64,000 bases of DNA from an uncultured Synechococcales cyanobacterium (lineage in GTDB: Bacteria > Cyanobacteriota > Cyanobacteriia > Thermosynechococcales > Thermosynechococcaceae), in NCBI GenBank assembly GCA_902806435.1, contig CADCWO010000032.1, positions 1-64,000 on the forward strand, given 5' to 3'. The translations under genes were made by a program, and so were the position numbers. The notes beneath the pieces were generated by a model. It ran no database searches. It was not told the origin of the DNA and was given only the letters and a program-made list of their open reading frames with translations. The first letter of the stretch is position 1, and every line of letters begins with the position of its first letter. This document shows positions 1-8,360 of this stretch, piece after piece.

Positions 1-67
1 CCCCTTAGACCTAGCCAGTGGAGATGTTGCTCCGGTTGCTCTGACGGCTCCTGCGATTCACGCCTAA
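1..67 (+). CDS. psbA: Photosystem II D1 protein, 3' end only
   Basis: The open frame starting at base 2 ends in TAA at 65-67 and reads PLDLASGDVAPVALTAPAIH plus a final Ala. This is the C-terminus of D1, the photosystem II reaction-centre subunit of the thylakoid membrane. D1 is processed by CtpA after the Ala of the conserved PLDLA segment. Here that leaves a 16-residue extension, the usual cyanobacterial length. The rest of the gene lies left of the window. The identification rests on 21 residues but they are highly characteristic. Confidence 0.88.
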   Translation, partial: PLDLASGDVAPVALTAPAIHA

Positions 68-98
68 GCCGCAACTATCTCCTAGCACCTGCTAGTTC

Positions 99-129
99 AA
101 AGCGTCCCCTGAGTCAGGGGACGCTTTTT
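99..129 (+). terminator. Rho-independent terminator of psbA
   Basis: A perfect inverted repeat, AGCGTCCCCTGA (101-112) and TCAGGGGACGCT (114-125), is followed by a T run to 129. It lies 32 bases after the psbA stop and no other plus-strand gene ends nearby. Confidence 0.9.
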
Positions 130-187
130 AACATTAGAACAAAGAGATCTGCCTCAGAGCATGAGTGCATCTAGTTGCTAAAGGCAG

Positions 188-502
188 TCAAACAACTTGC
201 CGCGACGAAATCCGGTGCAGAGGTAAACAAAGCACACAAGAAAAGGTGATGAAATATGAAAAAATAGCGGTTATCTTCAAATTGATGAACAAGATTTCCC
301 AGTCAGGTAACGCTAGCTTCTGAATTGAGGTTGCTAGGCAGTAAACCATCCAGTAAGCAAAGCACATCCTGAATAGTATGCGCTCTGTTGCCTCGGTGTC
401 ATTGCTCTGAGAAGGTTTTGGCTCATGCAGTAGGTAAAGACCTGCAATAGAAGCAAAGAAAGAAACAATCAATAAATAATCGTGCCAAAAGAGGTTAGGC
501 AT
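188..502 (-). CDS. Small conserved-looking membrane protein, function unknown
   Basis: I do not recognise this 104-residue protein. It has three hydrophobic stretches, roughly residues 8-25, 42-60 and 72-92. A polar, Ser/Glu-rich loop lies between the first and second, and the tail is basic. This suggests a three-span membrane protein. The frame extends to a TTG at 538, but the ATG at 502 (MPNLFWHDYLL) places the first membrane segment directly at the N-terminus, so I prefer it. The gene stands alone and converges on psbA. The call rests only on the open frame and its hydrophobicity pattern. Confidence 0.45.
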   Translation of the reverse strand: MPNLFWHDYLLIVSFFASIAGLYLLHEPKPSQSNDTEATERILFRMCFAYWMVYCLATSIQKLALPDWEILFINLKITAIFSYFITFSCVLCLPLHRISSRQVV

Positions 503-763
503 GACTGTACCTTGAGGTAGATTAAGAGCTTCAACCAAATAAGTCTAAAGGACTAAGTGTCCTTGGATACAATAATCCTTACAAATTGCAATAACGTGAT
601 TCACTGGGTGAATGCTGTTGAGGACGTCATGCACAAAATTGAAGCAGAGCGAATTTTCTGGGCTGCGCGCAATCTACCCTGAGACGAAAGTGCCAGCCTG
701 CGAAGAGCAGAGGGAATCAAGACCAGCCAGAGCGCGATCTCAGCAACCCTAGGCAATCTAGGT

Positions 764-1978
764 TTACTCTGGCACCTGAAGTGAAGCTGATTGTGTAATA
801 GTATCCTGTCTGCTCCAAAGCTCTTGGGAAGCTATCAGGTTGTTGCTCCAGGTTGAGCCAGGAGCTGTAGTTGAGACCATAGCTGCCAGCAACTGGTAAG
901 GGTCAACTTTAAACGGTAAGCGATGGATATCTGAATTTTGGGCACAAGCAACTTTAGCAGCAGTTTCTAAATCCTCTAGAGTAGCAGTTGCTAAACCCAG
1001 GTCTCCTAGAGTGGTAGGCAAACCAATCTCGGCGTAGAACTTCAACAACTGCTGACGGGCTGTTGCTGCCAAGTTACTATTTTGCAGCATTTCTTCTAAG
1101 CGAAGCTGCACCAGAATCCCATAGGCTACTTTTTCACCGTGCAAACTGCTGTGACTCACTGGTAAATGGGTAAGCCCATTGTGGACCGCATGGGCAGCAA
1201 CAGTACGACACTGGGCTCCCCCCAAACCTCCAATCACTCCTGCTAGAAGCACTGTCGCATCCACAACTTCTTGCCAAGCTGAGCTGCCAGGTTGCTCAAG
1301 GGCAGCAGCCGATTTTTGCAAGAGGATATCTCGCAAGACCCGCGCTTGTTGCACTGCAGCAATGATCAGGGTTTGCTCAGACGTAGCACTACTTACAGAA
1401 GCTTCATACCACTTTGCTAGGGCATCACCGATTCCGGCAACTAGCATTCGTTGGGGAGCGGTCTGGACCAGGCCGTAGTCCAAGAGCAGCAAGTCTGGGC
1501 AACTGGAAAGACTTACATCGTAGTGAAAGGCCCCAACCTGGGAGTAAACGTTTGAGAGGGCAGTCCAAGCAGCACAGGTCGCTGCAGACGTGGGAACTGT
1601 CACTACTGGCAGCTTGCACTGGTGGGCTACCAGCTTTGCTGTATCCAAAGCTTTGCCACCACCAATGCCAATCACTAGATCTGCTTGGTGATCGCAAACC
1701 GCTTGCCGCAAGACCTGTAAACTGCTCTCACTGCAATTAGGACTATAGACAGCGGTTGACAGGCAAAGGTGTTGCTGCTCCAGGGCTGGATGCAGCCAGG
1801 CTTGTGCTGTTTCTTGGGTTTGTTCGCCACTAATGACCAAAGGTTGCTTGCCCAAGGCTGCGATCGCGCCGCCGCAGTTGGCAAGCACATCTACCCCTCG
1901 GATCACTTGCCGAGGAGCTACAGCTAAAGAGCGATAGCCAGAAGTCGGGGTTACAGGATCAGATGTTGGGGTAGACAT
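764..1978 (-). CDS. Iron-containing alcohol dehydrogenase family protein (GldA-like)
   Basis: This 404-residue protein has the group III, glycerol-dehydrogenase-like architecture. The nucleotide-binding motif GIGGGKALDTAK lies at about 104-115 and the segment VPTSAATCAAWTALS at 128-142. Candidate metal ligands are Asp185 (GIGDALAKWYEA), His263/His266 (AAHAVHNG) and His280 (HGEKVAYG). The family oxidises or reduces small alcohols, polyols or aldehydes with NAD(P) and a divalent metal. The substrate cannot be read from sequence; glycerol is only one possibility. The N-terminal 15 residues are Ser/Thr/Pro-rich and probably disordered. The gene lies just downstream of ycf51 on the same strand, with a 35-base gap, and may be co-transcribed with it. 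Confidence 0.85.
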   Translation of the reverse strand: MSTPTSDPVTPTSGYRSLAVAPRQVIRGVDVLANCGGAIAALGKQPLVISGEQTQETAQAWLHPALEQQHLCLSTAVYSPNCSESSLQVLRQAVCDHQADLVIGIGGGKALDTAKLVAHQCKLPVVTVPTSAATCAAWTALSNVYSQVGAFHYDVSLSSCPDLLLLDYGLVQTAPQRMLVAGIGDALAKWYEASVSSATSEQTLIIAAVQQARVLRDILLQKSAAALEQPGSSAWQEVVDATVLLAGVIGGLGGAQCRTVAAHAVHNGLTHLPVSHSSLHGEKVAYGILVQLRLEEMLQNSNLAATARQQLLKFYAEIGLPTTLGDLGLATATLEDLETAAKVACAQNSDIHRLPFKVDPYQLLAAMVSTTAPGSTWSNNLIASQELWSRQDTITQSASLQVPE

Positions 1979-2013
1979 GGAGCAATATCTATTCAGTGTG
2001 TAGCTTTATGAGA

Positions 2014-2541
2014 TCATCCGGCTTTGGCCTGAGACTGGGGCAACCGAGCAAGGCTCTCTTGGAAGATCGTTGTTTCCATCTGTGGATCATCACGTAACAA
2101 CAGCGATCGCTTAATCTGTCCTAGGTAGAGGGGTTCGGAAATACCAGGTTCTGGGTGAAGGATGGTGCGGGCGCGGATGGTTAGTTGCTGATCACCCCGG
2201 CTCAAGCGGCCGGGAGAAAATAAATCATTAGCAGCTTGACGTAGGGTAGCAGATAGTTCGGTCTCTGTAATTTTGGGCGGCAGGGCAATCACAACCTGAG
2301 TCACCCCGGAATCATACACCCTTGAAAACCGCATAGCCCCCGGAATCACCGTGCGGGTAATCGGCACTAAACTTAAAGCTAACAATCCGGCACTCACAAC
2401 TCCCAGTAATCCTGTCGCCCCCACTAAACGGAAACGGATGCCCCACTTGAAAATAAATCCTAAAATTACTAGAGCTGCACAGGCAAGGGTAGCAATCCCT
2501 ACCCATTCACCAGCAATCAGAAAATTCGTGCCTGTCTGCAT
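2014..2541 (-). CDS. ycf51: Ycf51 family protein (DUF2518)
   Basis: This 175-residue protein is found in cyanobacteria and in some algal plastids, and its function is unknown. Two N-terminal membrane spans lie at about 14-32 and 37-60. They are followed by the family core, with SLVPITRTVIPGAMRFSRVYD near 57-77 and a region around RQAANDLFSPGRLSRG and TIRARTILHPEPG. The soluble domain probably faces one membrane side. The gene ends the sufU-ycf51 pair: sufU stops only 3 bases upstream of its start, so the two are likely co-transcribed. The assignment rests on recognition of the conserved core. Confidence 0.85.
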   Translation of the reverse strand: MQTGTNFLIAGEWVGIATLACAALVILGFIFKWGIRFRLVGATGLLGVVSAGLLALSLVPITRTVIPGAMRFSRVYDSGVTQVVIALPPKITETELSATLRQAANDLFSPGRLSRGDQQLTIRARTILHPEPGISEPLYLGQIKRSLLLRDDPQMETTIFQESLARLPQSQAKAG

Positions 2542-2544
2542 TAC

Positions 2545-3015
2545 TTAAGACTCATTACTAACGTACTCAGGTGTTTCACTATGAGCTAGCTCTAGGGCGG
2601 CTTTCAAGGTATGCCACGTTAAGGTGGCACATTTAATCCGCACAGGAAACTGGGCGACGCCCTGCATCACATTTAATTTTCGTAACTCTTTAGGAAACTC
2701 TGCTTCCCCTTTCATCATCGCCTGAAAGCGTTGAATCATCTCCAAAGCCTCTTTGACACTTTTGCCGCGCATCGCATCGGCCATTAGGTCAGCAGAAGAC
2801 ATCGCGATCGCGCAGCCTTCTCCTTCAAATTTGACATCCTGGATATGATTGCCCGCTTCATCAAGCTGTAAAGTCAAATCAATTGTGTCACCACAGGAGG
2901 GATTATGACCCCGCTGGTGGCGGTGGACAGGGCTGGTTTTACCACGATTCCGTGGCTTTTTGTAGTGCTCTAAAATGACTTGTTGATAAAGATTCCGTAG
3001 GTTATCCAGAGACAT
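2545..3015 (-). CDS. sufU: SufU/IscU-type iron-sulfur cluster assembly scaffold
   Basis: This 156-residue protein has the three conserved scaffold cysteines. They lie in NPSCGDTIDL (about residue 41), GEGCAIAMSSADLM (about 66) and VRIKCATLTWHTL (about 128), with the ligand Asp next to the first. The roughly 20-residue insertion before the third Cys (QAMMKGEAEFPKELRKLNVM) is typical of SufU rather than IscU. In SUF systems SufU binds zinc and accepts sulfur from the SufS desulfurase. A direct scaffold role is also proposed, and the sequence does not separate the two. It is cytoplasmic and heads a likely operon with ycf51. Confidence 0.9.
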   Translation of the reverse strand: MSLDNLRNLYQQVILEHYKKPRNRGKTSPVHRHQRGHNPSCGDTIDLTLQLDEAGNHIQDVKFEGEGCAIAMSSADLMADAMRGKSVKEALEMIQRFQAMMKGEAEFPKELRKLNVMQGVAQFPVRIKCATLTWHTLKAALELAHSETPEYVSNES

Positions 3016-3142
3016 GTTGGGCTAACTAGACGTTACTTATCTTAATCCTAACCTTCTGGCGACCACCACTGCCCGTGAATTCAGCGATCTAGAGCAATTC
3101 TTGATTGCATGGGATACAGTTTAGCCTGTAGACCTAAATTCG

Positions 3143-3514
3143 ATGCTCATGAAAGCATACTCCGTTGACCTCCGCCAGAAAGTTATTGACGCCTACAATC
3201 AGCAAGAAGGGTCACAACGCCAACTTGCCAAGCGATTCCGAGTCAGTTTGAGCTTTATCCAAGACTTGTTAAAGCGCTATCGTAGCGACGGCACGATTGA
3301 ACCTAGAGCCCACGGAGGTGGTCGTTCGGCCACGTTCAACCCAGAGCAACGAGCAAGGGTGGCTCAGTTAGTTGCAGCGACGAATGATGCGACCTTGGAG
3401 GAATTGTCTGTCCAAGTTGAACAACACATTGGGGTGCAGGTGAGCCGGGCCACCATGGGTCGGGTTGTCCAACAGCTCAACTTAACTTGGAAAAAAAACT
3501 CTACACGCAACTGA
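3143..3514 (+). CDS. IS630 transposase, N-terminal helix-turn-helix half
   Basis: These 123 residues hold the DNA-binding part. They include YSVDLRQKVIDAYNQQEGSQ and a helix-turn-helix around RQLAKRFRVSLSFIQDLLKRY, then a second winged-helix region (ATMGRVVQQLNLTWKK). The frame ends shortly after a run of eight A at 3491-3498. Reading seven A instead of eight moves translation into the downstream frame and gives the continuous family sequence (WKKTLHATERDSERV). The two frames therefore encode one transposase. Whether slippage restores it or it is simply broken cannot be told from sequence. Confidence 0.85.
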   Translation: MLMKAYSVDLRQKVIDAYNQQEGSQRQLAKRFRVSLSFIQDLLKRYRSDGTIEPRAHGGGRSATFNPEQRARVAQLVAATNDATLEELSVQVEQHIGVQVSRATMGRVVQQLNLTWKKNSTRN

Positions 3515-3530
3515 GCGAGATAGTGAGCGA

Positions 3531-4103
3531 GTGCAACGGCTACGAGTGCAATACTGGCAAGTGATTGGGCAAGTGAGGTTGGAGGACTTGGTGTTTGTGG
3601 ATGAAACGGGCTCCAACTTGGCGATGACTCGCCGCTATGCCCGTTCCCCTAAAGGCACTCGGGCCTATGGTCACTGTCCACAGCAACGGGGCTCCAATGT
3701 CACCCTAATTGGAGCGATTGCGCTGCAAGGTATGGTTGGAGCGATGAACTTTCCTGGTGGCACTGATGCCCTTGCCTTTGAAACCTACCTTACCCAAGTA
3801 TTGCTACCGAACCTTTGGCCAGGGGCATGTGTGGTCATGGACAATCTTCCCGCTCACAAGGTTGCAAGGGTTCGGGAAATAATTGAAGATGTTGGAGCGC
3901 GATTGGTCTACCTTTCGCCCTACTCGCCAGACTTTAATCCCATCGAAAACTGCTGGTCTAAAGTGAAGCAGTTTCTGCGTTCTAGAGCGGCCCGTACCTA
4001 TGCCGAGTTAGACCAAGCCATCACAGATGCTTTAGCAGCACTGACTAATCGGGACATCATAGGGTGGTTTACCCATTGCTGCTACTGTAGTGCATCCAAT
4101 TGA
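3531..4103 (+). CDS. IS630 transposase, C-terminal DDE catalytic half
   Basis: This open frame carries the catalytic domain of the same transposase. The first Asp lies in LVFVDETGSN, the second in CVVMDNLPAHK, and the terminal Glu in SPYSPDFNPIENCWSKVKQFLR. That is the canonical IS630/Tc1 D-D-E layout. The listed GTG start is nominal. The protein probably continues from the upstream frame through the A8 run at 3491-3498. The final residues overlap the right inverted repeat. All three catalytic residues are present. Confidence 0.85.
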   Translation: MQRLRVQYWQVIGQVRLEDLVFVDETGSNLAMTRRYARSPKGTRAYGHCPQQRGSNVTLIGAIALQGMVGAMNFPGGTDALAFETYLTQVLLPNLWPGACVVMDNLPAHKVARVREIIEDVGARLVYLSPYSPDFNPIENCWSKVKQFLRSRAARTYAELDQAITDALAALTNRDIIGWFTHCCYCSASN

Positions 4104-4112
4104 GAATTGCTC

Positions 4113-4816
4113 TATCATCTGCTCACGGTGCAGGAGGAGCCTGAGCTCGACTGTTTTGGACCTGTCCGCCAACGCATTCGTGCTAGTAAGGCATAATCCG
4201 GGGGCAAGGAGCAGACTATTTAGCCTACGCACTACTGGATGCCTTAATTGATGGCTTCTTCCCGGTACTGGAAATTTATGGTGAGCGAATCGAGGCATTA
4301 GAAAATGAAGTAGTGGAAAGCCCAACGCGGCAGACATTGGAAAAAATTCATCAGATAAGGCGAGAACTGCTGAGCCTCTGCCGCTCTATTTGGCCCCAGC
4401 GGGATGCGATTAATAGCTTAATCCGAGATGGTTACGAGCTGATTAGCCGCGAGGTGCAGGTGTACCTGCGAGATTGCTATGACCATATCATCCAGCTTTT
4501 AGATATGGTTGAAACCTATCGAGAGCTAGCTTCTAGCTTGATGGATGTTTACCTGTCTTCTGTCAGTAACAAAATGAGCGAGGTAATGAAGACGCTGACC
4601 GTAATTTCCACGATTTTTATTCCCCTGACTTTTGTTGTCGGAATCTATGGGATGAATTTTAATCCCCAGGTTTCACCCTTGAATATGCCGGAGTTGAACT
4701 GGTATTGGGGCTACCCGCTGGTTTGGGCTGTCATGCTAGCAATCGCCGCTGGTTTAGTCTCCTTTTTCTGGCGACATGGTTGGTTTAGTAACTTCTCCAC
4801 CTTGAAAAAAAGATGA
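4113..4816 (+). pseudogene. corA: corA magnesium/cobalt transporter, truncated by IS630 and frameshifted
   Basis: Coding begins at the IS630 edge with HLLTVQEEPELDCFGPVRQRIRASKA and then shifts frame near 4188. It continues as GADYLAYALLDALIDGFF to the normal C-terminus, which has two membrane spans and the signature GMN motif (YGMNFNP, near 4650). CorA is a pentameric inner-membrane channel for Mg2+. About the first third (soluble N-terminal domain) is missing, and a single-base loss sits around AAGGCATAA at 4188-4196. An ATG at 4313 opens 167 residues including both spans, but that product would lack most of the gating domain. It is most likely non-functional. Confidence 0.85.
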
Positions 4817-4880
4817 TGATTGGACCATGAGCCAACATTTTCAGTGGAACCGGGCTTAGGCCTCCGGCCCAAGCTATGGC

Positions 4881-5519
4881 TTGCTCCTGGGCAGTGGGTT
4901 GTGGGTGGTTTGGACTTGGTGGCCCTGGTGGCAGGCGGCCCAACGCACCCCTGACATGATTATCGTGCTAGGGGGTGGTATCCGCCGGGAAATGGCTGCT
5001 GCCCAACTGGCTCAGATTCATCCCCCCTTACCAGTGATTATCTCCTCTGGTTCAACCTATCCCTGTCTCTACCGGGTTTTTGTTAAAGAAGCGGGAGTCG
5101 ATTGGCGGCGAGTTACCGTTGACTTTCGAGCTGTGGATACGCTGACAAACTTCACAGCTGTGCTACCCTACGTCCAATCTCGCCAACCACGAAAGGTGTT
5201 TGTTGTCGCTACAGAAGGCCACTGGCCACGGGCAGCCGCGTTAGGTTGGCTGATCTGGGGTAGCCGCGGTATTGCCATGGAACCAGTCTTGATTAAGGGG
5301 GTTGGGCACGAAGAATCTTGGGGTAAAACCTTGGTCGATAGCTTACGGGCGATCGGCTGGCTGGCGCTAGGCAATAGGATGGTTGATCATCTATATCACT
5401 CCCCCACCTATGTAGAGACTCAAAAACAATTGCGCTCTTCGCGTTGTGAGATAGGAGAAGCGACTGTACCAGATTTTAATTCAGGCCCACTTTGGCCCAG
5501 CGAATGGAATAACCAGTAG
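4881..5519 (+). CDS. YdcF family protein (DUF218), start uncertain
   Basis: The DUF218 core is clear: PDMIIVLGGGIRREMAAAQLAQ, VIISSGST, DFRAVDTLTNFTAVLPYV and VFVVATEGHWPRAAALGWLIWGSRG. The family includes SanA/YdcF proteins tied to envelope or peptidoglycan functions, with biochemical roles mostly unknown. A Trp-rich hydrophobic stretch lies at the N-terminus. The given start is TTG. The natural start may be the ATG at 4827, in the same frame and 8 bases after the corA stop, but a TAG at 4857 interrupts it after ten codons. The gene may thus be damaged or use a late start. It follows the broken corA closely. Confidence 0.7.
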   Translation: MLLGSGLWVVWTWWPWWQAAQRTPDMIIVLGGGIRREMAAAQLAQIHPPLPVIISSGSTYPCLYRVFVKEAGVDWRRVTVDFRAVDTLTNFTAVLPYVQSRQPRKVFVVATEGHWPRAAALGWLIWGSRGIAMEPVLIKGVGHEESWGKTLVDSLRAIGWLALGNRMVDHLYHSPTYVETQKQLRSSRCEIGEATVPDFNSGPLWPSEWNNQ

Positions 5520-5550
5520 GCTACACTCAGACGCGTTAACCTGGGAGTTA

Positions 5551-8202
5551 ATGCTTAACCTTCAGCATAACCAGTCATTCCAGACCTTACCCTCCGCTAT
5601 GTCCAAGTCTTACCTTGATGTCGAAAATAATGGTCACAAGTCTTTTGAACTGCCGGGAGCACGACCTCACTACACCCCCGATCGCCCCGGGCAGGTAGAG
5701 CATATTTTTCTGGATCTAGACTTAGATATTCTTAATCAAAGCTATCAGGGCACTTGCAGCCTCCGGCTTAAACCTGTGCGCAGTGGCATTGACCAGTTAA
5801 CGTTGGACGCTGTCAACCTCAACATCCAATCCGTCAAAATTGGCAAAACCAAGCAAGCCTTTGACTACGACGGCGAACAATTGCAGATTCACCTCAAACA
5901 GCCGACCCATTTAAATAGACCAATCACCCTGGAGATCGCCTACGCCGTCGAAAACCCCCAGCGGGGGATTTATTTTATTGGGCCAACAAAAGACTATCCG
6001 AATAAGCCGGTCCAGGTCTGGACGCAAGGTGAAGATGAAGACTCCCGGTTTTGGTTTCCCTGTTTTGACTATCCGGGACAACTAGCAACCTCAGAAGTTC
6101 GGGTGCGGGTGCCTAAGGAATACACGGCGATCTCCAATGGGGAACTGATAGAAACCATTACCGATGGAGACAACAAGATCTACCACTGGATGCAAAAACA
6201 AGTTCATCCCACCTACCTGATGACATTAGCAGTAGGTGACTTTTCGGAAATTCGCGATGATTGGCAGGGTATACCCGTCATCTACTACGTAGAAAAAGGC
6301 CGGGAGGAAGATGCCCGGCGCACTATGGGTAAAACGCCCCGGATGATCGCGTTCTTTAGTGAAAAGTACGGCTATGCCTATCCATTTCCGAAGTACGCCC
6401 AGATCTGTGTTGATGACTTCATCTTTGGGGGGATGGAGAACACCTCTACTACGCTACTGACGGATCGCTGTTTGCTAGATGAGCGTGCGGCGATTGATAA
6501 TCGGACTAGCGAAAGTTTAGTTGCCCACGAGTTAGCCCACCAGTGGTTCGGCGATTTGGTGGTGATCAGGCACTGGTCCCACGCTTGGTTAAAAGAAGGC
6601 ATGGCGTCCTATTCTGAGGTGATGTGGACAGAACAGGAGTATGGCTCGCAAGACGCCGCCTATTATCACTTGAATGAAGCCCGTAACTACTTTGCGGAAG
6701 ACAGCAGCCGCTACCGCCGTCCGATTGTCACCCATGTCTACCGGGAAGCGATTGAACTTTACGATCGCCACCTCTACGAAAAAGGGGCTTGTGTCTACCA
6801 CATGATCCGGGCCGAGCTGGGGGAGGAGTTGTTTTGGCGCTCCATCCACACCTTTGTGCGGGACAACGCTCACAAAACGGTAGAAACTGTTGATTTGCTG
6901 CGGGCGATTGAAAAGGCCACTGGGCGTAATCTTGCCTTTCTCTTTGATCAATATGTTTACCGAGGTGGGCATCCAGAGTACAAGGTTGCCTATACCTGGG
7001 ACGGCGACAGCCAGCTTGCCAAGATCACGATTACGCAAACCCAGGCTAAAGAAGGCAATCGTAAGGAGCTGTTTGACCTGAAACTGCCAATTGGTTTTGG
7101 TTACGCTCAAGCGGGTCACGTTAAGGGGCAGTTGCCAGAATTAAAAACCTTTACCCTACGGGTGCACGAGCGGGAGCAAAGCTTCTACCTTCCCTTGGCG
7201 GAAAAACCACAGTTCATTAGCTTTGATGTCGGTAATTACTTTCTGAAGCAGGTGACGCTAGAGTACCCACTACCGGAACTAAAGGCTCAACTGCAATTCG
7301 ACCCTGACCCGGTATCGCGCATTCATGCTGCTGAGGCGCTTGGAAAAAAAGGGGGACTAGAAGCCGTTAACTGCCTCTCTACGGCCCTCCAATCAGACCC
7401 ATTTTGGGGGGTGCGGGCGGAAGTTAGCAAACAACTAGCCGAGATCAAGCTGGATCAAGCGGTGGCTAGTTTGATCTTAGGCTTAAGAGATCAAGATGCC
7501 AGAGTGCGTCGGACTGTAGTGGAAACACTGGCTGGTATCAAAACTAATGAGAGCTACAAGGCACTTAAGCCCCTGGTCGAAAAAGGCGACCCCAGTTATT
7601 ACGTAGAAGCAGCAGCAGCACGGGGGCTAGGAGCGATTGCTGCTTCCAACCTGGATATCAAGGAAGATAAGGCCTTGAAGCTGCTCAAATCTCTGCTGAA
7701 AAAAGCGAGTTGGAATGAAACCATTCGATCTGGAGCGATCGCTGGCCTGAGCCAAATGAAGACCTCCGAAGCCGCGCTGAACCTAATCCTGGAACATACA
7801 GCTTCTGATGTGCCTCAAGCCTTGCGTTTGGCAGCAATTCGGGCCTTAGGAACTATTTCTACAGGTCAGAGCGGGGCTAACCTGGAGCGAATTCTAGCCC
7901 GTCTGGAAGAGCTTTCACGCGAAACCTTCTTCCTGACTCAAGTATCAGTTGCTTCTGCTCTAGGACAAATGGAAACTATCAAGGCGATCGCTGTTCTGCG
8001 CGCTTTAGCTGGACAAACCCCTGACGGACGGGTGCGCCGGATTGCTGAAGAAGCAATTGAGGGCGTCCAAAAACGGGCCGGGTCCGATCAAAATGTCAAA
8101 CAACTGCAGCAAGAGCTTGATCAGCTGAAGCAGGACAACCAGGAACTTAAAAGCCGCTTAGAAAACCTAGAAGCAAAGTCCAGCCAACAGCAGTTTGCCT
8201 AG
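5551..8202 (+). CDS. M1 family metallo-aminopeptidase with C-terminal HEAT repeats
   Basis: This 883-residue zinc aminopeptidase has the substrate-binding GGMEN motif (variant of GAMEN) near 293. The zinc motif HELAH lies at 326-330 and the third ligand Glu at 349 (WLKEGMASY), giving the exact HExxH-x18-E spacing of M1 peptidases. Roughly residues 590-830 form HEAT-like helical repeats (DPDPVSRIHAAEALGKKGG, DQDARVRRTVVETLAGI). A final coiled coil (LQQELDQLKQDNQELKSRLENLE) follows. It removes N-terminal residues from peptides, probably in the cytoplasm, as no signal peptide is visible. The ATG at 5551 has GGAG upstream. The ATG at 5599 (MSKSYLDVENNGHKSF) is an alternative start where conserved sequence begins. 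Confidence 0.9.
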   Translation: MLNLQHNQSFQTLPSAMSKSYLDVENNGHKSFELPGARPHYTPDRPGQVEHIFLDLDLDILNQSYQGTCSLRLKPVRSGIDQLTLDAVNLNIQSVKIGKTKQAFDYDGEQLQIHLKQPTHLNRPITLEIAYAVENPQRGIYFIGPTKDYPNKPVQVWTQGEDEDSRFWFPCFDYPGQLATSEVRVRVPKEYTAISNGELIETITDGDNKIYHWMQKQVHPTYLMTLAVGDFSEIRDDWQGIPVIYYVEKGREEDARRTMGKTPRMIAFFSEKYGYAYPFPKYAQICVDDFIFGGMENTSTTLLTDRCLLDERAAIDNRTSESLVAHELAHQWFGDLVVIRHWSHAWLKEGMASYSEVMWTEQEYGSQDAAYYHLNEARNYFAEDSSRYRRPIVTHVYREAIELYDRHLYEKGACVYHMIRAELGEELFWRSIHTFVRDNAHKTVETVDLLRAIEKATGRNLAFLFDQYVYRGGHPEYKVAYTWDGDSQLAKITITQTQAKEGNRKELFDLKLPIGFGYAQAGHVKGQLPELKTFTLRVHEREQSFYLPLAEKPQFISFDVGNYFLKQVTLEYPLPELKAQLQFDPDPVSRIHAAEALGKKGGLEAVNCLSTALQSDPFWGVRAEVSKQLAEIKLDQAVASLILGLRDQDARVRRTVVETLAGIKTNESYKALKPLVEKGDPSYYVEAAAARGLGAIAASNLDIKEDKALKLLKSLLKKASWNETIRSGAIAGLSQMKTSEAALNLILEHTASDVPQALRLAAIRALGTISTGQSGANLERILARLEELSRETFFLTQVSVASALGQMETIKAIAVLRALAGQTPDGRVRRIAEEAIEGVQKRAGSDQNVKQLQQELDQLKQDNQELKSRLENLEAKSSQQQFA

Positions 8203-8228
8203 AATGCTCCCTCAAAGGCTAATCAGCG

Positions 8229-8278
8229 ATTTCTAGCAGCTCTGAACTAGAAATTCCCGCCCAATGTAAAACTGGGCG
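8229..8278. terminator. Two hairpins between converging genes
   Basis: ATTTCTAG (8229-8236) pairs with CTAGAAAT (8247-8254), and CGCCCA (8258-8263) pairs with TGGGCG (8273-8278). They lie between the aminopeptidase and rpsD stops. Neither has a good T run, so a terminator role is only plausible. Confidence 0.3.
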
Positions 8279-8360
8279 AAGAACTAGGGGGCTAATCTAA
8301 CCGAAAACTGCTGCACGCACTACTGCAACAGAATTTGATAGCCCCATTCGCCAGGATACG

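Larger units (their letters stand above)
3092..4112 (+). mobile_element. IS630-family insertion sequence, 1021 bp
   Basis: The inverted ends match: 3092 reads GAGCAATTCTTGATTG, and the complement of the right end from 4112 reads GAGCAATTCTCAATTG. TA dinucleotides flank both sides (3090-3091 and 4113-4114), as expected for the TA target of this family. The element carries one transposase split over two frames. Its right edge lies inside corA coding sequence. The left flank carries no corA N-terminus, so a deletion accompanied or followed insertion. Confidence 0.85.

Noticed and set aside
1425-1740. Overlapping open frames on both strands inside the dehydrogenase gene
   Set aside because: They lie entirely within the GldA-like gene, match no family and show no ribosome site; they are shadows of its codon use.
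5168-5374. Minus-strand frame opposite ydcF
   Set aside because: No family match and wholly covered by the DUF218 core on the other strand.
8229-8278. Possible non-coding RNA in the gap before rpsD
   Set aside because: Only two short hairpins are present, with no promoter and no known RNA match; a terminator region is more likely.
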